From positions 1 through 41,361 of the forward strand of contig JAOPVI010000206.1 in the NCBI GenBank assembly GCA_025966225.1: DNA of 41,361 nt. The letters are read 5' to 3'. This DNA is from Mycobacterium sp. GTDB taxonomy: Bacteria; Actinomycetota; Actinomycetes; Mycobacteriales; Mycobacteriaceae. The position numbers and the translations under genes are program-made. The notes beneath the pieces were generated by a model. It was not told where the DNA came from. It ran no database searches and saw only the letters and a list, made by a program, of their open reading frames with translations. The first letter of the stretch is position 1. Each line of letters begins with the position of its first letter. Shown piece after piece: positions 33,809 to 41,361 of this stretch.

Positions 33809-35581
33809 GTGACGGGCACTTCAGACACTCACGCCAAGGCATCCGAGGAGTCGGACCAGCCCGCGACCGCCGCACCACCCGCGGCGGCCACCGCAGGCGA
33901 ATCCGAGGCTCCCGTCCGACGGGTCTGGTGGCTACGCCACTACACGTTCTTCGGCACCGCCGTCGGCCTGGTGTTCATCTGGTTGTCGATGACGCCGTCC
34001 CTGTTGCCCCGCGGACCGCTCTTCCAAGGCATCATCAGCGGTGCCGCCGGCGGGATCGGCTACGCCATCGGCGTGTTCGCCGTCTGGCTGGTGCGCTACA
34101 TGCGCTCGAAGGAGACCAGCCCGCCCGCTCCCCGTTGGGCCTGGCTGGGGCTGATCGTCGTCGGCCTGCTCGGCCAGACTGGGGCCATCGTCTACTTCCA
34201 CGTGTGGCAGGACGACGTGCGCGACCTGATGGGCGTGCCGCGGATGGATTTCTGGGACCACCCGCTGACGGCGGTGCTGGCGATCGTGTTTCTGTTCGCC
34301 TTCGTCGAAATCGGGCAATTGATCGGCAAATTGGTGCGTTTCCTGGACCGACGGGTGGAACGCGTCGCGCCACCACGGGTGTCTCGGGTGGTCGTCGTCG
34401 CGCTGTTGTTGGTCGTGACCGTCGCCCTGCTCAACGGAGTCGTCGTGCGGGTGAGCATGGACTTTCTCAACAAGTCGTTCGCCTCGGTCAACGACGAGCT
34501 CGATCCGAACAATCCCGCGCCGACCAGCACGCTGCGTTCGGGCGGCCCACAGTCGCTGGTCAGCTGGGATTCGCTCGGCCACCAGGGCCGCGCCTTCGTC
34601 AGCAATGGGCCGACGGTCGAACAACTCACCGCGTTCAATGGGGCGGGCAACGGCGCCAAGGCAATCGAGCCGATCCGCGCCTACGCGGGACTGAATTCCG
34701 GCGACGACATCAAGGCCACCGCGAAGTTGGCCGCAGAGGAACTTGAGCGCACCGGCGGGCTGGACCGCAAGGTGATCGCCGTCGCGACGACGACCGGCAC
34801 CGGCTGGATCAACGAGGCCGAGGCGTCGGCTCTGGAGTACATGCTGAACGGCAACTCCGCCATCGTGTCGATGCAGTATTCGTATCTGCCGAGTTGGCTG
34901 TCGTTCTTGGTCGACAAGGAGAACGCCCGGCAAGCCGGCCAGGCGCTGTTCGAGGCGGTCGACGCGCTGGTGCGCACACGGCCCGAGAACAAGCGCCCCA
35001 AGGTGGTGGTGTTCGGCGAGAGCCTTGGTTCATTCGGTGGGGAGACGCCGTTCCTGGCGTTGAACAACCTGATCGCTCGCACCGACGGGGCGCTGTTCTC
35101 GGGTCCGACGTTCAACAACACCATCTGGACCAACCTGACGAGCAACCGCGACACGGGCTCGCCGGAATGGCTCCCGATCTTCGACAAGGGTGAGAACGCC
35201 CGGTTCGTGGCCGAACCGCAGGACCTCCAGCGCCCGCCGAACGCGTGGGGCAAGCCGCGCGTGGTCTACCTCCAGCACGCGTCGGATCCCATCGCGTGGT
35301 GGAACCCGGACCTGCTGTTCTCCAAACCAGATTGGTTGCGCGAGCCCCGCGGCTACGACGTGTCGCCACGCATGGAGTGGATTCCCATCGTGACCTTCTT
35401 GCAGGTGTCGGCCGACATGGCCGTCGCAGTCGACGTGCCCGACGGCCACGGGCACGTCTACGTCAGGGACGTCGCCAACGCCTGGCAGTACATCCTGCAG
35501 CCACTCGACGTACTCGACGGCTGGACGGACGCAAAGACGGACACGCTGCGCCTGAAGCTGCGCTCGAACGAGAATGGGTAG
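33809..35581 (+). CDS. Abhydrolase_9-family membrane hydrolase, copy 1 (Rv1069c-like)
   Basis: The 590-residue protein has a hydrophilic N-terminus, four to five membrane helices (about 48-225) and a C-terminal alpha/beta-hydrolase domain. The nucleophile elbow is FGESLGSFGGE with S405. The domain starts near EPIRAYAGLNSGDD and ends with PDGHGHVYVRDVANAW, which likely holds the catalytic histidine. This is the Abhydrolase_9_N plus Abhydrolase_9 arrangement of M. tuberculosis Rv1069c; the substrate is unknown, possibly an envelope lipid. The GTG at 33809 follows echA8 by 10 nt, and the stop overlaps the start of the second copy by 8 nt. Confidence 0.88.
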   Translation: MTGTSDTHAKASEESDQPATAAPPAAATAGESEAPVRRVWWLRHYTFFGTAVGLVFIWLSMTPSLLPRGPLFQGIISGAAGGIGYAIGVFAVWLVRYMRSKETSPPAPRWAWLGLIVVGLLGQTGAIVYFHVWQDDVRDLMGVPRMDFWDHPLTAVLAIVFLFAFVEIGQLIGKLVRFLDRRVERVAPPRVSRVVVVALLLVVTVALLNGVVVRVSMDFLNKSFASVNDELDPNNPAPTSTLRSGGPQSLVSWDSLGHQGRAFVSNGPTVEQLTAFNGAGNGAKAIEPIRAYAGLNSGDDIKATAKLAAEELERTGGLDRKVIAVATTTGTGWINEAEASALEYMLNGNSAIVSMQYSYLPSWLSFLVDKENARQAGQALFEAVDALVRTRPENKRPKVVVFGESLGSFGGETPFLALNNLIARTDGALFSGPTFNNTIWTNLTSNRDTGSPEWLPIFDKGENARFVAEPQDLQRPPNAWGKPRVVYLQHASDPIAWWNPDLLFSKPDWLREPRGYDVSPRMEWIPIVTFLQVSADMAVAVDVPDGHGHVYVRDVANAWQYILQPLDVLDGWTDAKTDTLRLKLRSNENG

Positions 35582-37251
35582 TAGAGCAGCGCCAGTCGCC
35601 AAACGCGCATGGTGGCTTCACCATTACACGTTCTTCGGCACCGCGGTCGGGCTGATCTTCGTGTGGCTGTCGTTGACGCCGTCGCTGTTACCGCGCGGCC
35701 CGCTCTTCCAAGGGTTGATCAGCGGCTCCGCCGGTGCAATCGGGTACGGGCTCGGCGTGTTCGGCGTTTGGCTGGTGCGTTACCTGCGCTCGATGGAGCG
35801 CAGTCCTGCGGCGCCGCGGTGGGCCTGGCTGACGCTGCTTGGCGTCGGCATGGTTGGCCAGCTTCTGATGATCACCTGGTTTCACTTCTGGCAGAACGAT
35901 GTCCGAGCCAAGGTCGGAGTGGCCAACCTCGGCTTCTGGGCTCACCCGCAGGCCGCAGTGCTGTTGATCGTGTTCCTGTTCCTCATCGTCGAAATCGGCC
36001 AATTGACCGGCAAGCTGGCAAGCCATCTCGTCCGTCAGGTGGATCGCATTGCGCCACCGCGGGTTTCGGCCGTCGTCGTGGTCGCCCTGCTGTTGACGTT
36101 CACGATCGCACTGCTCAACGGCGTGGTGGTCCGCGTCGCAATGAATGTCGTCAACAACTCGTTCGAGTCCGTCAACGACGAAACGGACCCCGCCAGCCCG
36201 GCCCCGACGACCTCGCTGCGGTCCGGCGGCCCGGGCTCGCTGGTCAGCTGGAAGTCGTTGGGCAACCAGGGCCGCATCTTCATGACGAACGGCCCGACCG
36301 TCGACGAACTCTCGAAGTTCAACGGCGCCAAGGCCACCGAACCCATCCGCGTGTACGCGGGCATGAACTCGGCCGACGACATCAAGGGGGCCGCAGCGCT
36401 GGCCGCCGACGAGCTAGTGCGCACCCGCGGACTCGAGCGGAAGGTGGTCGCCGTCGTCACCACCACCGGCACCGGCTGGATCAACGAGGCCGAGGCGTCG
36501 GCTCTGGAGTACATGCTCAACGGCGACACCGCCATCGTCTCCATGCAGTACTCCTTTCTTCCGAGCGGGCTGTCCTTCCTCGTCGACTCCGAGCACGCAC
36601 GCCAGGCCGGGCAGGCGCTCTTCGAGGCCGTCGATGCGGAGCTGAAGCAGATCCCGGAGGCGAAGCGGCCGAGGCTGTTGGTGTTCGGCGAGAGCTTGGG
36701 TTCATTCGGCGGCGAGGCCCCCTTCCTCGCTGTGAACAACCTCGTCGCGCGCACCGACGGCGCGCTGTCTCGGGGCGCCGTTCATGAACACCATCTGGAA
36801 CGACCTCACGACCAACCGCGCCAAGGGCTCCCCGCAGTGGCTGCCCGTGTTCGACGACGGCGAGCACGTCCGATTCGTATCCCAGCAGGGCGACCTCGAT
36901 CGTCCCGCGAGTCCGTGGGGCTCACCCCGGGTGGTGTACCTCCAGCACGCGTCCGATCCCTTTACCTGGTGGAATCCCGACCTGCTGCTCAACGAGCCCG
37001 ACTGGCTTCGCGAACCGCCCGGCCGGGACGTCTCGGCGCAGATGTTCTGGATTCCGGTCGTGACGTTCATGCAGGTAGCGGCCGACATGGCGGTCTCGGT
37101 CGACGTGCCCGATGGCCACGGTCACGTATTCCTCAGCGACGTCGCGAACGCGTGGGCGGCCATCTTGCAGCCGCTGAAGGTGCTCGACGGCTGGTCCGAT
37201 GCAAAGACGGAGAAACTGCGGCCGATACTGCGCGCCGATCACGTCAAGTGA
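35574..37251 (+). pseudogene. Abhydrolase_9-family hydrolase, copy 2, frameshifted
   Basis: This is a close tandem relative of the previous gene: the membrane region (WWLHHYTFFGTAVGL) and the hydrolase region up to FGESLGSFGGEAPFLAVNNLVARTDGAL (nucleophile S374) align throughout. At 36766-36780 the frame breaks: by comparison with copy 1, about two bases are missing around CTGTCTCGGGGCGCC. The remaining 155 codons, including PDGHGHVFLSDVANAW, continue in another frame to TGA at 37249-37251. In the original frame an unrelated sequence runs on to 37256. Either the gene is dead, it makes a truncated protein, or the sequence has an error there. Confidence 0.8.
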
Positions 37252-37627
37252 GCTGACTCAGCACGCCGGTCGACTTCAGCGCCTGGTATCCGCCGACGAC
37301 GTCGGTGGAGCGGTGCAGTCCGAGGTCCAGTAGCGCCGCGGCGGCCAGGCTCGACGTGTAGCCCTCGGAACACAGGATCACCCATTCGACGTCGTCGCCG
37401 GCGGCCTCGGGCAGGCGCGCGTCGCTGGTCGGATCGCAGCGCCACTCCAGCACGTTGCGTTCGATCACCAGCGCGGCGGGCACCTCGCCCTCGCGGGCCC
37501 GTTGGGCGGCGGGTCGGATGTCGACGAGCACGGCGCCGCGGCTCAACGCGTGGGGTACGTCGCGGGCCTCGAGTCTGACAAGCCGGGCGCGAGCGCGCTC
37601 CAGAACTGCATCGACGCGGCTGGGCAT
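37244..37627 (-). CDS. Rhodanese-domain sulfurtransferase
   Basis: A 127-residue single-domain rhodanese. The segment AVLVDIRPAAQR at 32-43 is the typical first half, and the active-site loop CSEGYTSS starts with C86, which would carry the persulfide. The role is transfer of sulfane sulfur. Its ATG at 37627 overlaps the TGA of the cysteine dioxygenase gene by one base (TGATG), indicating coupled translation. Pairing with cysteine dioxygenase suggests handling of sulfur released from cysteine. Its 3' end overlaps the convergent hydrolase pseudogene by 8 bases. Confidence 0.9.
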   Translation of the reverse strand: MPSRVDAVLERARARLVRLEARDVPHALSRGAVLVDIRPAAQRAREGEVPAALVIERNVLEWRCDPTSDARLPEAAGDDVEWVILCSEGYTSSLAAAALLDLGLHRSTDVVGGYQALKSTGVLSQLT

Positions 37628-38166
37628 CAGTCGCCTTCCGGTTTGTCCGTCAATTCGGTGCGGTTGCGGCGCAACGTGTTCCGCTCGGTGACGTCGTAGT
37701 ACGACATTGCGGTCAGCGGCGGCGAGTACGCGTGCACGCTGAGCGTAGGGCCCGCCAACGTGACGGTCTCGCGCGACCACGTCACGTCATGCACCCAGCC
37801 CAACGGGAATGCGGCCTGGTCGCCTGCCACCAGGTGGCGACGGCGCAGCCTTTCCCCGTCCCAGCGAGTCTCGGCCAGCGCGCCGGACACGACGGTCAGG
37901 GCGCCAAGCGACCCGCAGTGATCGTGTAGCTCGGTCGACTTGTCGGGCACCCAGCTGATCAGCCACACGTCGAGTTCGTCATCACCGTGGAGTCGGGTGA
38001 ACCAACGGTCGGCGGTGGGTGGGCCACCGGCGGGCAGTACGTGGTCGTATCGGCCGGATAAGACGTGGTCCGCGGCGACGTCGGTGGCCTGCAGAAGGTC
38101 GGGTAGACGCAGCCGGGTGGGCGCGACGAGCGATGGGGCGGCGAGGGACGGCAGAGCAAGGGACAT
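37627..38166 (-). CDS. Cysteine dioxygenase
   Basis: The 179-residue cupin protein fits bacterial type I cysteine dioxygenases, iron enzymes that oxidise cysteine to cysteine sulfinate. The three iron ligands are H81 and H83 in STELHDHCGSLGAL and H126 in GWVHDVTW. Cys84 lies beside the first two ligands. The ATG at 38166 has TTGGAG 6 nt upstream. A 13-codon cysteine-rich frame ends 37 nt before it, a likely regulatory leader. The rhodanese gene follows with a one-base overlap. Confidence 0.9.
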   Translation of the reverse strand: MSLALPSLAAPSLVAPTRLRLPDLLQATDVAADHVLSGRYDHVLPAGGPPTADRWFTRLHGDDELDVWLISWVPDKSTELHDHCGSLGALTVVSGALAETRWDGERLRRRHLVAGDQAAFPLGWVHDVTWSRETVTLAGPTLSVHAYSPPLTAMSYYDVTERNTLRRNRTELTDKPEGD

Positions 38167-38203
38167 GGGAAACTCCAAGAGCCGGACGGTCAGGGGACGG
38201 GCG

Positions 38204-38245
38204 TCAAGCCCGACAACACTCCTGACAGGTGGTCCGCTCCAGCAC
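38204..38245 (-). CDS. Cysteine-rich leader peptide (uORF) before cysteine dioxygenase
   Basis: A frame of 13 codons, read as MLERTTCQECCRA from GTG at 38245, ends with TGA at 38206-38204. Three of the 13 codons are TGT (Cys), two of them adjacent. An AACACT box lies 7 nt before the GTG, suiting a leaderless mRNA. Mycobacteria are known to use leaderless polycysteine small frames as cysteine-responsive attenuators of sulfur genes, so placement before cysteine dioxygenase is suggestive. A small stem (CGGGC/GCCCG) brackets the stop codon. A longer in-frame version from ATG 38275 is possible. Function is inferred. Confidence 0.6.
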   Translation of the reverse strand: MLERTTCQECCRA

Positions 38246-38252
38246 GATGCCG

Positions 38253-38258
38253 AGTGTT
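38253..38258 (-). promoter_or_regulatory. -10 box of the leader-cysteine dioxygenase operon
   Basis: AACACT on the minus strand keeps A2 and T6 of TANNNT and lies 7 nt before the leader GTG at 38245. It is weak and overlaps the region of the divergent lpqV promoter. Confidence 0.35.
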
Positions 38259-38261
38259 GCA

Positions 38262-38267
38262 TAGATT
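38262..38267 (+). promoter_or_regulatory. -10 box of lpqV (leaderless type)
   Basis: TAGATT lies 6 nt before the ATG at 38274. Confidence 0.5.
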
Positions 38268-38273
38268 GACGGC

Positions 38274-38717
38274 ATGCGCCGCAACCCGATCCGCTCCGTG
38301 CTCGCCGCGACCATCCTCGCTTCCATCGCGCTCTCCGGCTGCTCGTCGGGCCCCGATGCCGGGAAGGCCTCGCCGTCCGCATCGCCGAGCACCACCACGT
38401 CCACGCCGGTATTCAGCTCGCACACGGCCGCACCTGGCGCCGTCGGCAAGTCCCCTGCCGGCGTCACGACTGCGGTGGGGGCACCCGCCGAATCGACCGA
38501 GGACGAGTACTTCCAGGCCTGCAGCGCGGCAAAGGCATGGATGACTCAGCACGGCGGCGATTTGAAGAGCCAGTTCGAGCCCTACCTCGCCTTCCTGCAG
38601 TCGTCGGATACGGCCACTCCCGGAACGTTCGGCACGCCGTGGTCGCAGCTCACCCCCGGGCGTCAGTCCGCAGTGATCGTCGCCGCCGATGCCGCCTCCA
38701 ACGCGCTGTGCGGCTGA
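38274..38717 (+). CDS. lpqV: Lipoprotein LpqV
   Basis: The 147-residue precursor has a signal peptide with lipobox LSGC; C23 would be lipidated, leaving a mature protein of about 125 residues on the outer face of the membrane. After a Ser/Thr/Pro-rich linker comes a small helical domain with two cysteines (C85 in EYFQACSAAKAWM and C146 near the end). The stretch KSPAGVTTAVGAPAESTEDEYFQ closely parallels M. tuberculosis LpqV (Rv1064c). Function is unknown. The ATG at 38274 follows a TAGATT box by 6 nt and is divergent from the cysteine dioxygenase leader. Confidence 0.88.
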   Translation: MRRNPIRSVLAATILASIALSGCSSGPDAGKASPSASPSTTTSTPVFSSHTAAPGAVGKSPAGVTTAVGAPAESTEDEYFQACSAAKAWMTQHGGDLKSQFEPYLAFLQSSDTATPGTFGTPWSQLTPGRQSAVIVAADAASNALCG

Positions 38718-38757
38718 CTCCGGCGAGCCGCGCGGTTTAAATCACGGGCGGCGAAAG

Positions 38758-40491
38758 TCAGTCGGACCGTTGCTCCGGGGTGTCCTCGGACCGCTCCGAA
38801 ATCCACTGCCTGCCGCGGGCGAGCGCATCGTCGAGCGCCCCAAAGATCCGGGTCGTGGCCGGCACGATGCCGTCGTCGCCGAGTAGCTCGGCGAGCCCAC
38901 CGCGATCGAGCACCTTCTCGACGGCTGGGCTGACCCCGGCGACGTACATGCGGCCGCCGTTGGCCTCGAGCTCGGTGGCCCACTTGCGGATGGCCCGGAT
39001 GACCTTCGACGACGGCACGTCGGGCAGCGTGCCCATGCTGAGTACGACGACGGCGTTGCACGACTTGGCCACCTTGGGCCACAGCTCGTCGATGCGCGGC
39101 ACCTCGGCGAACAGCCCGACCCCCGCGTAGTGCAGCACGGTGACCTCGTTGTTCGGGCACGTGTCGGGGACCTCGGCGCGGTCCCACCCGCCGTCGGGGT
39201 CCGGGCGCAGCGCCACCAGCCTGGCCGATTGCGAGGCCTTCACGCAGTACAGCACCAGCGACGTGATGGCCCCGATCAGGATCGCCTCATGCAGCGGAAG
39301 TTCGGTGGTGGCGACGAACGTGATGAGCATGGCCACCGCCGACAGCGGAGCGGTCCGCAGCACCAACACGATGTCGGCCCAGCGACCCGCGACGAGTTCG
39401 GCGCCGATGACGAGCATCAGGCCTCCGATCAACGGCATCGGGATCAATTCGGCCAGTGATCCGGCGAGCACGACGAGCAAGGTCAGCCAGATGCCTGCGA
39501 AGATGCCCGCCCACCGCGTCTGGGCCCCCGCGGAGGTCGCAACGCCGGTGCGCGACAAGGATCCACCCGTTGGCAGGGCTCCGAAGAAGCCGCCCGCGAG
39601 GTTCGCCACGCCTTGGGCCGTGAAGTCCCTCGACGTGTTGGGCCTGCTGCCGTCCGGGTTGGGCACGGCCGCCGAGATGCCCGCGGCCTGAGCGAGTCCG
39701 ACCAGCGCGACCGCCAACCCGCCCCCGAGTAGGCCGGGAATCACATCGAAGTTCGGTAACACGAAGGGTGGCAATGCATTGGGAATCGAAGCAATGTCGC
39801 CGACGGTCTCGACATCGACGTGCAGCGCCGTCACGGCCACGGTCACCACGACGAGCGCGATCAGCGTGGCAAAGGCGCACAGTCGCTTGACGAGGTGGAA
39901 CACCGCCCACACCGCCACCGTCGCGAGTGCGACCAGACATGGCGCGGACTGCCAGGATCCGACGTTGGCGAAGGCCTCGATGAACTTGCGAATCGTGTTG
40001 TGGCTCTGAGTTTTATACCCGGTGGCGTCGAAGATGACGCCCGCGATGATCTGCACGGCGATACCCGTGGTGAACCCGGTCATCACGGCGTTGGAGACGA
40101 AGTTCATGATCGCGCCGAACTTCAGCAGCCCGAACAACAGCATCACCGCACCGACGATGAGCGCCAATGCCGCGACGTTCGCCGGGTCGGCCGGGTCGAG
40201 TCCGGCGGCCGTCAACACGCTGCGCGATGACAGCGCAAGCGCGCTCGTCAGCGTGGTCACCATCAACACGGTTCTGGCGAAGACCGAACCGACGATCGTC
40301 GAGAGCATTCCCGAATAGAGCCCGGCCACGGGGTTGAACCCGCCGATACTCGCGTAGGCCATGCCCTCTGGAATCGAGAACAGTCCGGTGACGAGGCCCG
40401 CGATCGCATCACGCAGCCGGGGTCGGCCGAGCCCACCGATCGCGCCACGGACCTTCGACAGTGCGTCCGTCACGCGCAGCAACATTGCCAC
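38758..40491 (-). CDS. SulP-family anion transporter with STAS domain
   Basis: The 577-residue protein has about 12-14 membrane helices of the SulP (SLC26) family, with the hallmark IPEGMAYASIGGFNPVAGLYSG at 40-61, and a C-terminal STAS domain (about 435-550) containing VLSMGTLPDVPSS. Family members move sulfate, bicarbonate or other anions; the substrate is not readable from sequence. The GTG at 40491 lacks a clear Shine-Dalgarno; ATG at 40485 is a close alternative. It converges on lpqV and is divergent from the remains of a second SulP gene. Confidence 0.9.
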   Translation of the reverse strand: MAMLLRVTDALSKVRGAIGGLGRPRLRDAIAGLVTGLFSIPEGMAYASIGGFNPVAGLYSGMLSTIVGSVFARTVLMVTTLTSALALSSRSVLTAAGLDPADPANVAALALIVGAVMLLFGLLKFGAIMNFVSNAVMTGFTTGIAVQIIAGVIFDATGYKTQSHNTIRKFIEAFANVGSWQSAPCLVALATVAVWAVFHLVKRLCAFATLIALVVVTVAVTALHVDVETVGDIASIPNALPPFVLPNFDVIPGLLGGGLAVALVGLAQAAGISAAVPNPDGSRPNTSRDFTAQGVANLAGGFFGALPTGGSLSRTGVATSAGAQTRWAGIFAGIWLTLLVVLAGSLAELIPMPLIGGLMLVIGAELVAGRWADIVLVLRTAPLSAVAMLITFVATTELPLHEAILIGAITSLVLYCVKASQSARLVALRPDPDGGWDRAEVPDTCPNNEVTVLHYAGVGLFAEVPRIDELWPKVAKSCNAVVVLSMGTLPDVPSSKVIRAIRKWATELEANGGRMYVAGVSPAVEKVLDRGGLAELLGDDGIVPATTRIFGALDDALARGRQWISERSEDTPEQRSD

Positions 40492-40504
40492 CGGAAGTCA
40501 ATTC

Positions 40505-41361
40505 GTGCGGGAGACTGGCCGAATGCCTTGGCGATTCGAGTTGGCTCCGGCGATTCGGCCCTACGCCGCGGGTCCCTGGTCCGTTGGTCATCGCCGCCCT
40601 CGGTATTCTGGCCGCCGCCTTCGGTGGGCTCTCCAGCATGGGAGTGAAGCTCATCCCGGCTGTGCCGCAAGGCTTCCGATTCCGGGCTGGCCGGCCTTCG
40701 ACCACGTCGCCCAGCTGATCCCCGGTGCACTGGCGATCGCGATGATGGCCTTCGTCGAGACCGTCTCGGCCGCGCGCGGAATCCGCAGGAGCGAGGACCC
40801 GCAGCTCGACCCGGATCGCGAGTTGCCGCGAGCGGCCTTGCCGCAGTGCTTGGTTCGTTCTTCCACACGCTGCCGCCGTCGGCCGGGTTCTCACAGAGCC
40901 AGGTGAATACCCGGTCCGGCGCCAGGACACAGGTGTCGAGTCTGGTGACCGCCGCACTGGCGGTCGTGGTTGTGCTGTTCCTCGCCCCCGCGCTGTCGAA
41001 GCTGCCGGAAGCCACGCTCGGGGTGATGGTGCTGGTGCCGGTGCTGGGACTCATCGACGTGGGCGCCGTGAAGTTGCTGTTCGCCTTCGACCGCGCGGAA
41101 GGCGATCCGATCGAGCCGGCGAATCCGCTGGTGCTGCGCACCCAGGTGGCGCTCTACACCGCGAATCTGCGTGCCAACGCGAACGTGGTCCACGACCTGG
41201 TGACGTCCTGCGACCCGCTGCCGAAGACATTGGTGCTCGACCTGTCCCGGCAGCCGAAGGTGAGCAGCACCATCCTCGACGGACTCCGCGAGTTCGACAC
41301 CGAAATGGCGGGCCTGGGCATCCGCGTGGTGTTCGCAGCCCTGCCGGATTCGGCGTGCGAC
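40505..41361 (+). pseudogene. Second SulP transporter, decayed (runs off the window)
   Basis: Several plus-strand frames together spell a SulP protein. One has LRRFGPTPRVPGPLVIAALGILAAAFGG to about 40680. The next has PIPGWPAFDHVAQLIPGALAIAMMAFVETVSAARG and ends near 40825. The last runs from about 40830 to the window edge with SFFHTLPPSAGFSQSQVNTRSGARTQV, then a STAS-like part (LVLDLSRQPKVSSTILDG). At least two frameshifts separate them. The first ~170 residues are missing, and the helices normally between the membrane and STAS parts seem deleted in frame after KLLFAFDRAEG. It cannot encode a working transporter. Confidence 0.75.

Noticed and set aside
36784..37251. Independent 155-codon gene starting MNTIWNDL
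   Set aside because: It is the out-of-frame continuation of the second Abhydrolase_9 gene, matching the C-terminus of copy 1.

Overview
High-G+C DNA from a fast-growing mycobacterium (Mycolicibacterium type). The evidence is the gene order, which runs parallel to the Mycobacterium tuberculosis segment from about Rv1098c to Rv1064c: deacetylase Rv1096, phoH2, desA2, glyA, coaA, Z-FPP synthase Rv1086, haemolysin III Rv1085c, Rv1084, Rv1083, mca, Rv1081c, greA, metB, pra, cbs, lipU, Rv1075c, fadA3, Rv1072, echA9, echA8, Rv1069c, lpqV. Mycothiol metabolism (mca), many GTG starts and the small PhoH2 antitoxin frame agree. Names rest on recognition of protein sequence and synteny; no database search was run.

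Layout. 1-5.3 kb: a probable fumarase tail, a SnoaL-like protein, a CPA-type antiporter, a cell-wall deacetylase, the phoAT-phoH2 toxin-antitoxin/helicase pair and desA2, with a decayed TetR fragment between desA2 and glyA. 5.3-9.1 kb: a long-form serine hydroxymethyltransferase, a DUF885-like metallopeptidase and divergent coaA. 9.1-13.3 kb: twin four-helix membrane proteins, an uncharacterised 452-residue membrane protein, three perfect 32-bp tandem repeats, Z-FPP synthase and haemolysin III. 13.3-18.8 kb: ketosteroid-isomerase-like protein, thioredoxin/YyaL protein, a small membrane protein translationally coupled to mca, a DUF4307 protein, greA and a GPP34 protein. 18.8-27.1 kb: metB, glutaryl-CoA dehydrogenase, a cluster of proline-rich membrane proteins (RDD, multi-TM, DUF4190, DUF2752, CD225/dispanin), cbs and lipU. 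27.3-33.8 kb: GDSL esterase, fadA3, a dead IS30-family element, a Bax-inhibitor-like protein, echA9 and echA8. 33.8-41.4 kb: tandem Abhydrolase_9 genes (the second frameshifted), rhodanese and cysteine dioxygenase, lpqV, a SulP transporter and a decayed second SulP gene running off the window.

How the genes connect. Sulfur metabolism recurs: metB and cbs (transsulfuration), mca (mycothiol conjugates), cysteine dioxygenase plus rhodanese, and SulP proteins. CoA-ester catabolism is represented by fadA3, echA8, echA9 and glutaryl-CoA dehydrogenase. The envelope theme includes the deacetylase, DesA2, Z-FPP synthase and the proline-rich membrane cluster.

Most striking observations. A 13-codon leaderless-type reading frame with three Cys codons lies just upstream of the cysteine dioxygenase-rhodanese operon and looks like a cysteine-sensing leader. 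Many genes carry a TANNNT-like -10 box 6-8 nt before the start codon, implying leaderless mRNAs. Several loci are decaying: TetR remnant, IS30 relic, second Abhydrolase_9 and second SulP. I found no tRNA, rRNA or CRISPR array. No stretch over 300 bases is without a gene except the IS relic.
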